Assembly (NCBI GenBank): GCA_922989275.2
Contig: OV277864.1
Span: 56,171,550 to 56,235,549, forward strand
DNA from: Gari tellinella
Lineage: Eukaryota; Mollusca; Bivalvia; Cardiida; Psammobiidae
Direction: 5' to 3'
Length of the DNA: 64,000 nt
The notes beneath the pieces were generated by a model, which was not told where the DNA came from, did not search any database, and saw nothing but the letters and a program-made list of their open reading frames with translations. Numbering within the stretch: position 1 is the first letter of the stretch; each line of letters begins with the position of its first letter. The position numbers were made by a program, and so were the translations under genes. Of this stretch, positions 10,622 through 21,420 are shown piece after piece.

Positions 10622-10831
10622 TGTAAAGTAAACCTCTTTATTTCGACCACTAAAATTAAGGCTATTTGAGTGTTAAAAGGACAGGTGACAGCTTAAAACA
10701 AGGTGACAGTAAAACAGAAAGCTCCTAAAGGAGCTTTCTGTTTTACTGTCACCTTGCTTTAAGCAGTCACCTTTCTTTAACACCTAATAATTTAACACAA
10801 TTAAGTGTCCGTAATAGAGAGGTTTTACTGT
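10622..10831. mobile_element. MITE D copy
   Basis: TGTAAAGTAAACCTCTTTAT at left, TAATAGAGAGGTTTTACTGT at right. Perfect core hairpin 10692-10767 around CTCCTAAAGGAG. TA target sites not clean. Confidence 0.88.
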
Positions 10832-10969
10832 GTTTGTTTGGTGGCAACTAGTATGGAACCAGTTGACCGTGTTGTAGACGTCTTTGGAATCTTTCTGTAG
10901 ATCTCAATCTAGGACTTTAGATAAGGGAATTCTATACACATATAGTATACTGACATTTCCTCCTTTTTG

Positions 10970-11250
10970 CCAGGGAGACCTTCCTACCTTTTATGTGTTC
11001 TTGGGCTTAACTGTCATAGGGAATGTTTCTATTTATTTGACCAAGTTTATCCCCTCTGTCAAGAACTAGAAGGAAGGCCGGCTGGTGGTTTTACTCCCAT
11101 GCACTGCTTGGCAACAAATGTGATTAGCCGAAATCGTCTTCCTGAAATCATCATCATCTCAGCTCATCATCCCTCATCATTCATCAGAGCTATATGACCT
11201 ATTTTGAGTCGCAATGCTGTAAAACCAAACTCAGTCATCCATCCATCCTC
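10970..11250 (+). repeat. Module P, copy 2
   Basis: Homologous to the minus strand of 1136-1404: GGGAGACCTTCCTACC, GGGCTTAACTGTCATAGG, CTCTGTCAAGAACTAGAAGG, CCCATGCACTGCTT, AATCGTCTTCCTGAAATC, TAAAACCAAACTCA and repeated ATCC. About 100 bp later a different minisatellite begins. Function unknown. Confidence 0.7.
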
Positions 11251-11349
11251 CTCCTTTATGCTTACAACAAAACCTATAAGGAATTTTAGAAAGAATTTTA
11301 AAAATTGTATATTTTGGTGACACACAATTTCCTCAGGAAATTATCCAGC

Positions 11350-12440
11350 ATACCATGGTTCTACAGTTGTTTCTTCTATCTTTCTATGTTTATTGCATGG
11401 CTGTTATATATTGATTCTACTGTATTTATAGGTTTATTGCATGACTGCTGTTATACTTTGATTCCACAGTATTTCTATGTTTATTGCATGGCTGTTATAC
11501 ATTGATTCCACTGTATTTGTATGTTTATTGCATGGCTGTTATACATTGATTCTACTGCGTTTCTATGTATATTGCATGCCTATTATACATTGGTTCTACT
11601 GTATTTCTATGTTTTTGCATGACTGTTATGCATTGATTCTACTGTATTTCTATGTTTATTGCATGGCTGTTATACATTGATTCTACTGTATTTCTATGTT
11701 TATTGCATGGCTGCTATACATTGATTCTACTGTATTTGTATGTTTATTGCATGGCTGTTATACATTGATTCCACTGTATTTCTATGTTTATTGCATGGCT
11801 GCTATACATTGATTCTACTGTATTTGTATGTTTATTGCATGGCTGTTATACATTGATTCCACTGTATTTCTATGTTTATTGCATGGCTGCTATACATTGA
11901 TTCCACTGTATTTCTATGTTTATTGCATGGCTGTTATACATTGATTCTACTGTGTTTCTATGTTTATTGCATGGCTGTTATACATTGATTCTACTGTGTT
12001 TCTATGTATATTGCATGCCTATTATACATTGGTTCTACTGTATTTCTATGTTTTTGCATGACTGTTATACATTGATTCTACTGTATTTGTATGTTTATTG
12101 CATGGCTGTTATACATTGATTCTACTGTGTTTCTATGTATATTGCATGCCTATTATACATTGGTTCTACTGTATTTCTATGTTTTTGCATGACTGTTATA
12201 CATTGATTCTACTGTATTTCTATGTTTATTGCATGGCTGTTATACATTGATTCTACTGTATTTCTATGTTTATTACATGGCTGTTTTACATTGATTCCAC
12301 TGTATTTCTATGTTTATTACATGGCTGCTTTACATTGATTCCACTGTATTTCAATATTTAATGCATGGCTGTCATACATTGATTCCACTGTATTTCTATG
12401 TTTATTACATGGCTGCTTTACATGAACTCTACTGTATTAC
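11350..12440. repeat. Minisatellite 2, 44-bp unit
   Basis: About 24 tandem units of TTTCTATGTTTATTGCATGG + CTGTTATACATTGATTCTAC + TGTA. A 41-bp variant (TATGTTTTTGCATGAC) recurs at about 11610, 12051 and 12180, so blocks of several units were copied together. Several 60-70 codon frames are repeat translations. Confidence 0.95.
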
Positions 12441-12885
12441 TGCCTTACCTCTCACAATGTCATTGCCATCAGTGAAACTTATGACGAAAGTGCGTCATGT
12501 GCTGGCGCTGATTACTCCGTCCTTGTCATCGGTATCGTTAACCCTTGAAATTCTTGGTAGCAGATTCCGAGCAGTCTTACGACAAAGACAAGATCAACCT
12601 ATGCATGACTTCTCATATGTATTGTTAGGCAATAATTGTGTAGATCTATATCCTGATTAACAAGGTCTGTCAGAGGACATTAAATCCAGGTCTGCCGTGT
12701 TTACAGAATATGTAATGTCAGGTGTAAACAGGGAAAGGAGAAACAGTAAGCAATGTAATGAAAACGAAACAAAAGTACACATTGAAAGTGACATAAAGAG
12801 AAGTGTCATAGCTGCGGTACAAGAAGAAGGTAATTCATTAACCTTTAAAGTGCAAAAAACAACAGCACTTTGAACATCATTGGGG
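12441..12885. other. Low-repeat interval, no gene recognised
   Basis: A frame open from 12310 to 12660 is minisatellite at its start, then about 75 codons of unrecognised sequence. Could be a decayed exon; I cannot support it. Confidence 0.45.
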
Positions 12886-13074
12886 GCCCCCAGATAAGAG
12901 GAGTATTTCAAAATCTAAAATCTTTATGTCTGCACCTAACTCTATGGTGTGACCACTCATTTGAATCGTCTAGAAAAGACGATTCTAATGAGTAGTCACA
13001 CTATAGGGTTAAGTGCAGACATGAAGAAAAAAAGTTTGGGAACTTGAGGTTATTCTCTTTTATCTGGAGTCCTG
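12886..13074. mobile_element. MITE A copy
   Basis: GCCCCCAGATAAGAGGAGTA to TTTTATCTGGAGTCCTG; core 12942-13009 with loop AGAAAA. Confidence 0.9.
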
Positions 13075-13269
13075 CATGATAATTACTTACAGCTTGGATC
13101 TAGATTTGAACCCACATGATGTGAAGCCTGATCTTGGTCCAATCTTCAGGTCACACTGTACTGTTTAATTTATTTATAGAAATTAAAGGAATAAGTACCA
13201 AGATATTAGCAGATAATATTCTGCGATGACAAGATTTCTACAGCATTCACATGGTAAACTCTTATACTT

Positions 13270-13488
13270 TAGAACTCTTTGCACCATAGCGGCTGAATTG
13301 TGGTTACCTGTGCAAACAGTTTGGATCCTGATGAGATGCCGCATAAGGCGGCGTCCCATCAGGATCCAAACTGTTTGACCCTTTGACCTTGTTTTGAAAG
13401 GAAATTTTGAAAATTCTGTTTTTAGAACAGTAGCAGACGACACTTGTTGCAGACGAAAAATATTACCCAGCATGCAAAGAGATAAGAA
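13270..13488 (-). mobile_element. MITE E copy
   Basis: AACTCTTTGCACCATAGCGG, core CAAACAGTTTGGATCCTGAT mirrored around GCCGCATAAGGCGGC, AGCAGACGACACTTGTTGCA, TTACCCAGCATGCAAAGAG. Outer TTAA decayed to AGAA and ATAA. Confidence 0.88.
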
Positions 13489-13557
13489 CCATTGCTTACT
13501 GTTTATTATCTGGTACTTAAACCCTTACTGTGCAAGAAACAGTAAAGTCATCTGTAG

Positions 13558-13612
13558 CAAACAGTGTAGATACAGATCTTTCAGGAGCACTCAGACCAGG
13601 GACTGTACTGTT
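13558..13612. mobile_element. MITE C core fragment
   Basis: CAAACAGTGTAGATACAGAT and GGGACTGTACTGTTTT, a decayed C hairpin. Confidence 0.55.
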
Positions 13613-13624
13613 TTCGTCTTTATG

Positions 13625-13806
13625 CCTCAAGGGGAGTTAACTGATCAAATCCAACATTTTCTCATTCATTTTAGCATTAAATCCTATGGTGTTACTACTC
13701 ATTAGAATCGTCTTAAAGAGACGATTCTAATGAGTAGTAACACCATAGGGTTTAATGCAAAAATAAAGATATTAGTTTTTTTAATACTCCACTTATCTGG
13801 TACCCT
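13625..13806. mobile_element. MITE A copy
   Basis: Left arm AAGGGGAGTTAACTGATCAA, core 13682-13749 nearly perfect, right end CTTATCTGGTACCCTG. Confidence 0.9.
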
Positions 13807-13869
13807 GATGCCACCTAAATCTGTGATTCTCAGGGCATATAGTTTTTGCTCTGTCTGTTTGACTGTCTG

Positions 13870-14450
13870 AGACCTTGCCAATAAATTTTGTTCTGCTGGA
13901 CAATTGGTGTTTGACTTGCTTTAGTAAAGATCTTTCCAACCAAGCCAAACATTTTGCCGATTTTGACCTTTATCTTGACCTTTGACCTGCTTTTGTCAAA
14001 ATCTTTAAATGCCTTAACATTTTAACCAATAGGTCTAGTGCTTGCATACTTGGTATGTATTTTTCTTGTGTGAGGACCTTTCAAACCATACCAATGTATT
14101 TTACCATGTGACCTTGACCTTTCACTTATTTAAAATAACTGAAACCATAAACCTTAACCTTGGCTATAACTCTTGCACTATGGCCCTTTTATATTTAGCA
14201 TAATTTATGACTTCCTCTCGTCACCGACCTTTCTGAACAGGCCAACATGTTTGCTCTTGTGACCTTGACCTTTAACCTTCTTTTGCAAAAGTCTTCCAAT
14301 GCCTATAATAATACAACCAATAGGCCTATAGGGCTTCCATACTTGATATATATCTTACTTGTGTTAAGACTTTTTCAACCATACCAATGTTTTCTACCAT
14401 GTGACTGTGACCTTAACCTTTGATCTATATTTGTGTTTCACAAACACATT
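13870..14450. repeat. Dispersed repeat with two internal ~290-bp units
   Basis: TTTTGTCAAAATCTTTAAATGCC..CCAATAGG (13993) returns as TTTTGCAAAAGTCTTCCAATGCC..CCAATAGG (14282); both are followed by a TACTTG(G/A)TAT phrase, CAACCATACCAATG, and CCATGTGAC. GACCTTGACCTTT recurs. Family unknown. Confidence 0.7.
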
Positions 14451-14563
14451 GCTGATTGAAACAAATCCCTTGAGAGATACTGTAAACTGGTAATTATTAA
14501 AAAAAAAAATGGATGAGTCCACTTGGTAAGGTCAACTCCTACCCCCAATTGAGTAGCCGTTCA

Positions 14564-14655
14564 GGGCATTTAACTTATTCCTCCACTGAAGAAAATAGTT
14601 CCAATTTATACAGTCATGAAAATGAACCATATGAATTAATTTCTAACTGTACCTG
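14564..14655 (+). mobile_element. MITE B, left part only
   Basis: GGGCATTTAACTTATTCCTC, CACTGAAGAAAATAGTTCCA, ATACAGTCATGAAAATG; stops before the core. Confidence 0.7.
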
Positions 14656-14891
14656 AAAACATCCAGGAGCTGACGTATATATATGCATAGTTGAGCTGTG
14701 TAGAGTGAAGTATATGACAAAAGGCTTATGGAAGCTTTGTGAGGACTGATAAGCCCGGAGTGTTTGACTGAGTGATGACAGGTGTGCCCGCAGTGTGCCC
14801 ACAGTGCCTCGGAGTCAGTAAACCTTGTCATCTCACCAACTGTCCTTGATAACCTTGTACGTATAGAGAAAATGGGTATTACAGACCCATA

Positions 14892-15015
14892 TTAACCCAT
14901 TACTCCACCAACACGCCTTTTACCACCTTAAATTTATTCTTCCACTGAAACTTAGTTCCACTTTATACTGACAATGTCATGAATATGAACCTTATCTTAG
15001 CAGAAAGTAGCTTAA
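14892..15015 (+). mobile_element. MITE B, left arm, interrupted at its TTAA
   Basis: TTAACCCATTACTCCACCAA to CTTAGCAGAAAGTAGCTTAA. At the TTAA that normally starts the B hairpin, another B in reverse begins. The rest of this host copy is not found. Confidence 0.75.
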
Positions 15016-16108
15016 CCTTATACTCCATAGCCTGTTTCAAGTTTTGAAGACATGTTGGTAACCACTTAAAGCAGGTTGAAAGTAAAGCAGAATGTGCCTG
15101 TAGGCACATTCTGCTTTACTTTCAGCCTGCTTTAAGCTACCAGCTGCCATAATGTAGAAATTATTATACCCCCACCACTAGTGGTGGGGGCTATATAGGA
15201 AACGGCTTGTCGGTCCGTATGTAGGTCGGTCGCATTTTTCCGGGACATTTGCCTTTTTCTTGAAAACTGTTTATGATATCATCTTCAAACTTGGTATACA
15301 TTATCAATGTTATTTGGGGACACTCGTTGACAGGTTTCATAACTCTGGCACCAAATTTGACAGAATTATGCCCCTTTTTAACTTGATTTTTTTTGTCTCT
15401 TAATTGAGAATGTTTTCTTTGAACATGCCATTTTCTTAAAAACTATTCATGATATTGTCTTCAAACTTAATACACATTATAAGTGTTGTCTTGTGAGACT
15501 TTTCATTAAGTTTGACAACTCTTGCACAAAATTTGACAGAATTATGCCCCTTTATAATTTGAAATTTGTTCCTTAATATGCATTTATTCTTTAGACATGT
15601 CATTTTCTTTAAAACTATTGATGACATTGTCTTCAAACTTGGTACACATTATAAGTGTGATGTTTGCAGACTCTACTTGAAGTCACATAACTCTTGCCAA
15701 CAAATGACAGAATTATGCCCCTTTTTAACTTGAAATTTTGTTCTATTTTCTTGGAACATGCCATTTTCTTGAAAACTATTCATGATATTGTCTTCAAACG
15801 TGGTTTACATTATTAGTATTGTATTGTGAAACTTTTCATCAAGTATGACAACTCTTGCATAAAATTTGACAGAATTATGCCCCTTTTCAGCTTGAAATTT
15901 AGTTCCTTAATATGCATGCATTATTCCTTCTACATGTCATTGTGCTGTTTGTGACAGGTCAATTTGCAGTGGGGGTATCAATCACCTTTAGTGATAGCTC
16001 TAGTTTCTAATGTTAAATATTGAGAACTGTATAAATTGGAACAATTTTCTCTAGTGGAGGGATAATTTAGAGGCCTAAAACTGTGTATTTATGGGGTAAT
16101 GGGTTAAC
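15012..16108 (-). mobile_element. MITE B split by an ATACCCCC element
   Basis: TTAACCTTATACTCCATAGC, hairpin 15065-15137 (GTGCCTGTAGGCAC centre), CTGCCATAATGTAGAAATT, then the insertion, then GAACTGTATAAATTGGAAC, AGTGGAGGGATAATTTAG and GGGGTAATGGGTTAA. Confidence 0.8.
15175..16006 (+). mobile_element. ATACCCCC-type bivalve repeat with internal tandem units
   Basis: Opens ATACCCCCACCACTAGTGG, then GGCTATATAGGAAACGGC; closes GGGGGTATCAATCACC..GTGATAGCTCTAGTTT. Inside, four units of about 160-177 bp each hold ACAGAATTATGCCCCTTT (about 15360, 15537, 15708, 15869) and CATGATATTGTCTTCAAAC. I recall this type from bivalve genomes; transposition class unknown to me. Confidence 0.75.
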
Positions 16109-16320
16109 CCAATACTCCATTAATACGCCTTTTAACGCCTTAAATATATTCCTTCTGTCCACTGAAATATAGTTTGATCCACTTTATTCTGTCATGAATA
16201 TGCATCACAAGAAATATTTTACATATCCTAGCAGATGTTAGCTTAAAGCAGGCTGAAAAAAAGCACATTCTGCTTTACCTTCCACCTACTTTAAGTGGTT
16301 CTTCAAAACTAAAAAACCAC
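16105..16320 (+). mobile_element. MITE B copy sharing TTAA with its neighbour
   Basis: GGGTTAACCCAATACTCC: the first TTAA doubles as the last TTAA of the preceding B. Core shortened (GGCTGAAAAAAAGCACATTC). Confidence 0.78.
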
Positions 16321-16562
16321 AGTTTTGAGCAGGTAAGAAGCAGGGTAAAATTTAAGCAGACATCGGCTACGTCTAAGTTTGAAAGTTAAGCAAAATGTGA
16401 TGCATTCTGCCTTACCTTCAACCTATTTTAAGCTTCCATCTGCTAGAATATGACAAATATATCTTAGAATCCAAATTCATGACTAAATAAATTGGAACTA
16501 TTTTTTTCATAGGAGGAATAAATTTAAGGCATAAAAAGGTGTATTTATGGGGTTATGGGTTA
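16321..16562 (-). mobile_element. MITE B copy
   Basis: Decayed core GAAAGTTAAGCAAAATGTGA, then TTCCATCTGCTAGAATATG, ATAGGAGGAATAAATTTAAG, GGGGTTATGGGTTAA. Confidence 0.72.
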
Positions 16563-17118
16563 AGTGATTGCCTAAAGCAAGTTTCTTGTATATCCTTACC
16601 CCAGGATCATTGTACCATTTGTGACCAGGCTGAGTTAGCCTTTTCCAGCAATTAGGACCATAATAAAACTCCGAAAGATCAAAGACCAATAAATAGCTCT
16701 TGACACAAAACAACAAATGACAAAGCAGGGGTCTCTGGTGACCCAAAAATATTACAAACCCAAATTATCCAAGAATAAAAAACGGGCTAATGTAATAGAT
16801 TATATTGATCAAATTAATGCTTGTGTTGTTCAAATTACAAATATTGATTTAAAAGTGTCAACCGATGGGGGACAGCTTATTCTCATACAGGCAGCGTCCG
16901 ACGGAGCCAAGATCATAAATGAAATTGCCCATGGAAAGAGTGGATATTTTTGCAGTAAATGGAAGAACAGTGTTTTGTCCATCTGCAAACATTGATATAT
17001 TAGCTTGGTGTCCCCAAGTGTCACAGTCATTTGTATGATAACACTTTATAGACATCGCTGGCTCAGAGATGCCTGTAAAGCTAAAAGTGCACGGCTTCTT
17101 TAGAAACTGTCGAGCTAG
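16563..17118. other. Low-repeat interval with a 92-codon open frame
   Basis: The plus frame 16717-16995 gives a mixed, hydrophilic N-terminal peptide (MTKQGSLVTQKYYKPKLSKN..) with no stop and no repeat motif. It is the most protein-like frame in the window, but I recognise no domain and the opposite strand is also open. Not called as a gene. Confidence 0.3.
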
Positions 17119-17357
17119 TTAAACCCATTACCCCTATAGAAGTGCCTTTTAGCACATTTGATTTAGTCCTCCACTGAAGGAAATAGATTAAATTTACACA
17201 AACAGAAACATATTTTCTATTTCCTAGCAGATGGTAGCTTAAAGCATGGTGAAAGTAAAGCAGAATGTGCCCTACGACGCATTCTGCTTTACTTTCAACC
17301 TGCTTTAAGTGGACACATATCTTCAATACTAAAAACAGGCTATGAGGTAATGGGTCA
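17119..17357 (+). mobile_element. MITE B copy
   Basis: GTTAAACCCATTACCCCTAT to ACAGGCTATGAGGTAATGGG. Good core 17231-17308. The terminal TTAA has become TCAA and is shared with the next copy. Confidence 0.9.
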
Positions 17358-17576
17358 ACCCATTACCCCATAGCCTGTTTCTAGTTTTGAAGATAGTTGA
17401 CTGCTTAAAATAGGTTGAAAGTAAAGCAGAATGCGCCTAAAGGCACATTCTGCTTTACTTTCAACCTGCTTTAAGCTACCATCTGCTAGGATATATCATG
17501 GCTGTTTAAAGTACATCTGTTTTCTTCAGTGGAGTAATAAGTTAAAGATGTAAAATGTTGTATTTCTGGAGTAAGG
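17354..17576 (-). mobile_element. MITE B copy, opposed to the previous one
   Basis: CAACCCATTACCCCATAGCC, near-perfect core (GCGCCTAAAGGCAC centre), CAGTGGAGTAATAAGTTAA, TGGAGTAAGGC; last TTAA lost. Confidence 0.87.
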
Positions 17577-17607
17577 CAAAATATATTATATATTGCGAAA
17601 ACAGCAA

Positions 17608-17792
17608 GTCACTTAATGCTAAGGCTTATTTTGCTTTACTTTCAACCTGCTTTAAGCTTCCATCTGCTAGGATATAGAAACTTAATTTCTTATGGTACAT
17701 ATTTAAATGACTGCATAAAAAAGAACTATTTTCTTCAGTGTAGGAATAAATTAAAGCAGTAAAAAGGCATATCTATGGAGTAATGGGATAAA
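17608..17792 (-). mobile_element. MITE B, second arm and distal half
   Basis: TTTGCTTTACTTTCAACCTG through CTTCAGTGTAGGAATAAATT to GGAGTAATGGGATAAA. Confidence 0.75.
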
Positions 17793-18051
17793 GGAGAGAG
17801 TGAACTGCCATATGCCATGTATTTACCAGTTGGCAATCAGTTATGAAAATCTGTGGTTTTTGTCAATACATGGAATCTAACACCAGATGAAATGGAAGAT
17901 AACTGTCAATATTTTATCTGTGACAGTAGACCAAACACTGCAAACAGTTCTACCAATTTACTCCAGACACCTAACTAATACTACACTTAAGAAAAGTAGT
18001 CCATAGTTGAGAAATTCTGGAAATAAGATGGCATTTTAAGTTTGCTTTCCA

Positions 18052-18202
18052 TACAGAATGCTGCTTCTGCTTAACTTTCAGCCTGCGTTAACCTGCTAGG
18101 ATATTAAAAATATTTCTTTCGTGCATAGTTTTGACTGTATAAAGTGGAACTATTTCATTCAGTTGAGGAATTAATTAAAGGCGTAAAAAGGTCTTTGTCC
18201 GA
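18052..18202 (-). mobile_element. MITE B, second arm and distal half
   Basis: CTTCTGCTTAACTTTCAGCC, GTGCATAGTTTTGACTG, AGGAATTAATTAAAGGCG; the outer end is missing. Confidence 0.65.
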
Positions 18203-18228
18203 GTACACCTTTACTTATTGTTGATGTT

Positions 18229-18480
18229 AAACCCATTACCCCATAGCCTGCTTCTTGAGTGTTGAAGATAGGTGACAACTTAAAGCAGGCTTAAATAAAG
18301 CAGAATGCGCCTTAAGGCGCATTTTGCTTTACTTTCAGCCTGCTTTAAGCTATTATCTGCTAGAATATAGAAAATATTACTTAGGATTCTAATTTGTGAC
18401 AGTATAAATTAGAACTATTTTCTTCAGTAGAGGACTAAATTAAAGGCATAAAGAGGCATATTTATGAAGTAAAAGTTTAA
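18229..18480 (-). mobile_element. MITE B copy, complete
   Basis: TTAAACCCATTACCCCATAG to GAAGTAAAAGTTTAA. Core centre GCGCCTTAAGGCGC is a perfect palindrome with its TTAA unoccupied. Confidence 0.88.
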
Positions 18481-18865
18481 TGTCATGGCTTACATACATA
18501 ATTTGCAGGCACTTACAGCAGTACCACAATATCAGAGATAACTAAATGGCCCAAACCAGAAAACATGCCATCAAATTCACACTTACTGCAAGATTTTTGC
18601 ATTCCCGAGCTGTTGAGAATGAGATCGTGCAATACTTCTTTCCTTGTCATACGTTCTAGTAAAATATTTATGTGTTATTAAAATTGCATTCTCGGTGCAA
18701 AACGTGGTACCATTTTCACAGAGTTGTAGCTTTTTAATCAATTTATAGCATTATTTATACTTTTTTGTTTCGCCATAAATGTTTTTAAGACTGTTTCATG
18801 ACGGGGATTATGGTTATTGTCAGGTCGTGATAACTCTACCAATCAGTTTTTTGGCTGTAGTTAGC
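18481..18865. other. Low-repeat interval, no gene recognised
   Basis: No family motif. Confidence 0.5.
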
Positions 18866-19204
18866 CAGTTATCCATTGCTCCCATAGAAGCACCTCAAGC
18901 TTTTAGGGCATTTGATTCATTCCTCCACTGAAGAAAAGTAGTTACAATTTATACATTCATGGATTATAGAGAAAGATTTTCTATATTCTAGCTGATGGTA
19001 TCTAAAAAGCAGACTAAAAGTAAAGCAGAATGTGCCTTAAGATGCATTCTGCTTTACTTTTAACTGGCTTTAAACTATCATTTGCTAGAATATAGAAAAG
19101 AGTTCTTATGATTCATTATTCAAGACTGTATAAAGTGGATCAATTTTCTGCAATAGATGAAGAATTTAAAAGTGTAAAAAGACATTTTTATGGGGTAATG
19201 GTTA
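18866..19204. mobile_element. MITE B, symmetric form
   Basis: Left half as in plus copies (ATTGCTCCCATAGAAGC, CCTCCACTGAAGAAAAG), hairpin around GTGCCTTAAGATGCA, then a right half that is the left half inverted (CATTTGCTAGAATATAG, GGGGTAATGGTTAA). Confidence 0.75.
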
Positions 19205-19331
19205 AGCTACTATCTGCTAGAATATAGAAAAATATTTCTTATGGTACTGATATTCATAACTGTATAAATTGGAACTATTTTCTTCAGTAGAGGAATAAAT
19301 TAAATGTGTACAAAATGTATATCTACGGAGT
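19204..19331 (-). mobile_element. MITE B, extra distal half
   Basis: CTACTATCTGCTAGAATATA, CTTCAGTAGAGGAATAAATT, GGAGTTATGCATTAA. Confidence 0.7.
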
Positions 19332-19547
19332 TATGCATTAATTAATACAAATACATTTTATTGATATAAATTAAAAAAATTGATTTTGTCAACTGCGATT
19401 ATTTGTCTTGTTGGTAACTCGGCAAGTAATGTTGTCTATTCCTGTGATAGCACCGAATGCGGTGATGTCGTCTGCTTTGAATTTGTCATCTGCAAAGTTT
19501 GTTAAATTTAGATTTATACATGTTTTAAGTAAATAAACCAAAAGACG

Positions 19548-19656
19548 AGTGTCAAACAGTTTGGATCCAGATCAGACGCCGCATTAAGCGGCGTCTGATC
19601 TGTATCTAAACTGTTTGCAAAAATCAATAAAGTCGCGACCAGCAGGCAAAGGGTTA
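19548..19656 (+). mobile_element. MITE E, core and right end
   Basis: Perfect inner hairpin GACGCCGCATTAAGCGGCGTC, AACTGTTTGCAAAAATC, AGCAGGCAAAGGGTTAAG. Left third missing. Confidence 0.85.
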
Positions 19657-19988
19657 AGATTTTCTCATACTACTATTGCTTCCCTCTGTAAAATTAATCA
19701 GGCGACGCACCCTATATATCTTGTACGGGACATTTTTATAGTGTATACAATGTCTCCACGGTTTTCAATTTAATTTTCCATGACAAAGCGTACAGGCCAT
19801 TCTGGGAGATTTCTATTGAGTGCGTAATTCTCCGCTGTGATAATCTTTTGCGATGGAATAAGGTGTTTGTGTCACTTAAGCTGCGACTGCTTGATGAGAA
19901 AAGTTTTGTGCATAATACAGATCAACCTCTGTTAAACATCAAAACCATTTAAGACAATTATTGGAACTTTGAAGGTATGCATTGCTCA
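19657..19988. other. Low-repeat interval, no gene recognised
   Basis: Nothing supported. Confidence 0.5.
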
Positions 19989-20055
19989 ATGCAATATAGA
20001 AGTAATGCAGAAAGCTCCTTTAGGAGCTTTCTGCATTTCTTCTATCTTGCATTAA
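19989..20055. mobile_element. Hairpin F copy
   Basis: Inverted repeat with centre AAAGCTCCTTTAGGAGCTTT and arms AGAAGTAATGCAG / CTGCATTTCTTCT, bounded by AATGCAA and TTGCATT. Confidence 0.75.
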
Positions 20056-20120
20056 GCAACACATGTCATTTACAATAAGACTTATACAAAGTTTGAGTGT
20101 TGCAGAGTAGAGTTCTCAGT

Positions 20121-20339
20121 TACAGTAAAACCTCTCTATTAGGACAACAAAATTGTGTTAACTATAAGGTGGGTACGGCAGGTAACTGCTTAAAGCAAGG
20201 TGACAGTAAAACGGAAAGCTACTTAAGGAGCATTCAGTTTTACTGTCACCTTGCTTTAAGCTGTCACCTATCTTTTATACAATCAATTAGCCTTCGTTTT
20301 AGTGGTCGTAATAGAGAGGTTTTACTGTACAGTGTATTT
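20121..20339. mobile_element. MITE D copy with TA on both sides
   Basis: TACAGTAAAACCTCTCTATT and TAGAGAGGTTTTACTGTA are matched ends. Core pairs GCTTAAAGCAAGGTGACAGT with its complement around CTACTTAAGGAGC. Confidence 0.92.
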
Positions 20340-20816
20340 TATTGTCCCGTGTCATTGGAAGATGGAGCGGTATTGATCAGAGTAAACTAGCATCAAGTTG
20401 CAATCTTGTCCTCTACTATTGATGCTGGGCTCTTGTTGTCCCTCCCGCAATCTCGCCAATTAAATTGGGACACTCAAAACTTTATTTGATTAAATCGCTC
20501 CGATTGCGTTATGGCAAAAAATATTAATGGGTTGGAGGAATCTTTTGTTGGTGGTGGAATTTGTGATCGCGTTGTCTCCACGGTTATGACAATGTCATAA
20601 CGAGTCATTTATCTTTGTCAAATAATACAAAACTGTTATGACAAAAGGGGATGATGAAAACGCATAGGCAAACTTCGTCAAAGAAAGCATCGAGCAGCCA
20701 TGGAAACTGCTGTCAATTGTTTCTGCGAACTCGACGAAACAGAGGTGCCACTTTTTTCGCCATCTTTCTTACTCTGTTTAGCCCTTACGATGCTGGAATC
20801 GACCTAAATGCATACT
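20340..20816. other. Low-repeat interval, no gene recognised
   Basis: Higher local complexity and more CpG than the surroundings, for example AAATCGCTCCGATTGCGTTA at about 20493. No convincing open frame. Confidence 0.5.
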
Positions 20817-20890
20817 TTGCAAACAGTGTAGACCCAGATCAGAGGGCTCCTAAAGGAGCCCTCTGATCAGGGTCTGCACTGTTTGTCCTA
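20817..20890. mobile_element. MITE C core only
   Basis: A ~32-bp-arm hairpin, TGCAAACAGTGTAGACCCAG and complement around CTCCTAAAGGAG, lacking both outer arms. Confidence 0.85.
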
Positions 20891-21420
20891 CTATTAAATA
20901 TTTTGGGGAGTGTCAATGTAGATTGGTCTTTTGTCAGAAAATGGGTTAATCCACTTGATAATTTTGTATTGTAAAGGGATAAGGAATATTATTTTCACTG
21001 TAGGAATATTTCAATTGAAATATGGCTTACAATTTCAAAAAGGTTATGATGTTACTGCCAAGAATTCGGCTCTTACTGTGCTATAACATATGGCAGCTTC
21101 AATAGTGTTGTCTTCAAGGATTTTCCATACTCTTTTGATAGGAGAAATTTAAAAATGAATTTCAAATGAATTAGATTCTGATCAGACACTGAATAAGTGC
21201 ACATCTTTTCTCACATAACTACCCCTGTTTTCAAAAGCAAACAACGATCACGAATATCCTTGTCTCCAGCATGTGTGAGATCAATTTGATGACATCACTA
21301 TAACGTCACTATTTATAAAGGCGTATTATGTCACTTGAATTTAAAAAAAAGGCTTATTGCTTAAAAAACAACTAAAATCATTGGTTATGTGAGAAAAAGA
21401 ATGTCACATGTTGATTTTAT
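20891..21420. other. Low-repeat interval, no gene recognised
   Basis: Contains GATGACATCACTATAACGTC (about 21290), two half CRE-like sites; no gene. Confidence 0.45.

Noticed and set aside
11305..12660. Frames repeating a YVYCMAVIH-like motif
   Set aside because: Translation of the 44-bp minisatellite; 44 is not a multiple of three and the frames end quickly.
13081..13150. tRNA-like B box (minus strand GGGTTCAAATCT)
   Set aside because: No convincing A box at the right distance and no cloverleaf could be drawn.
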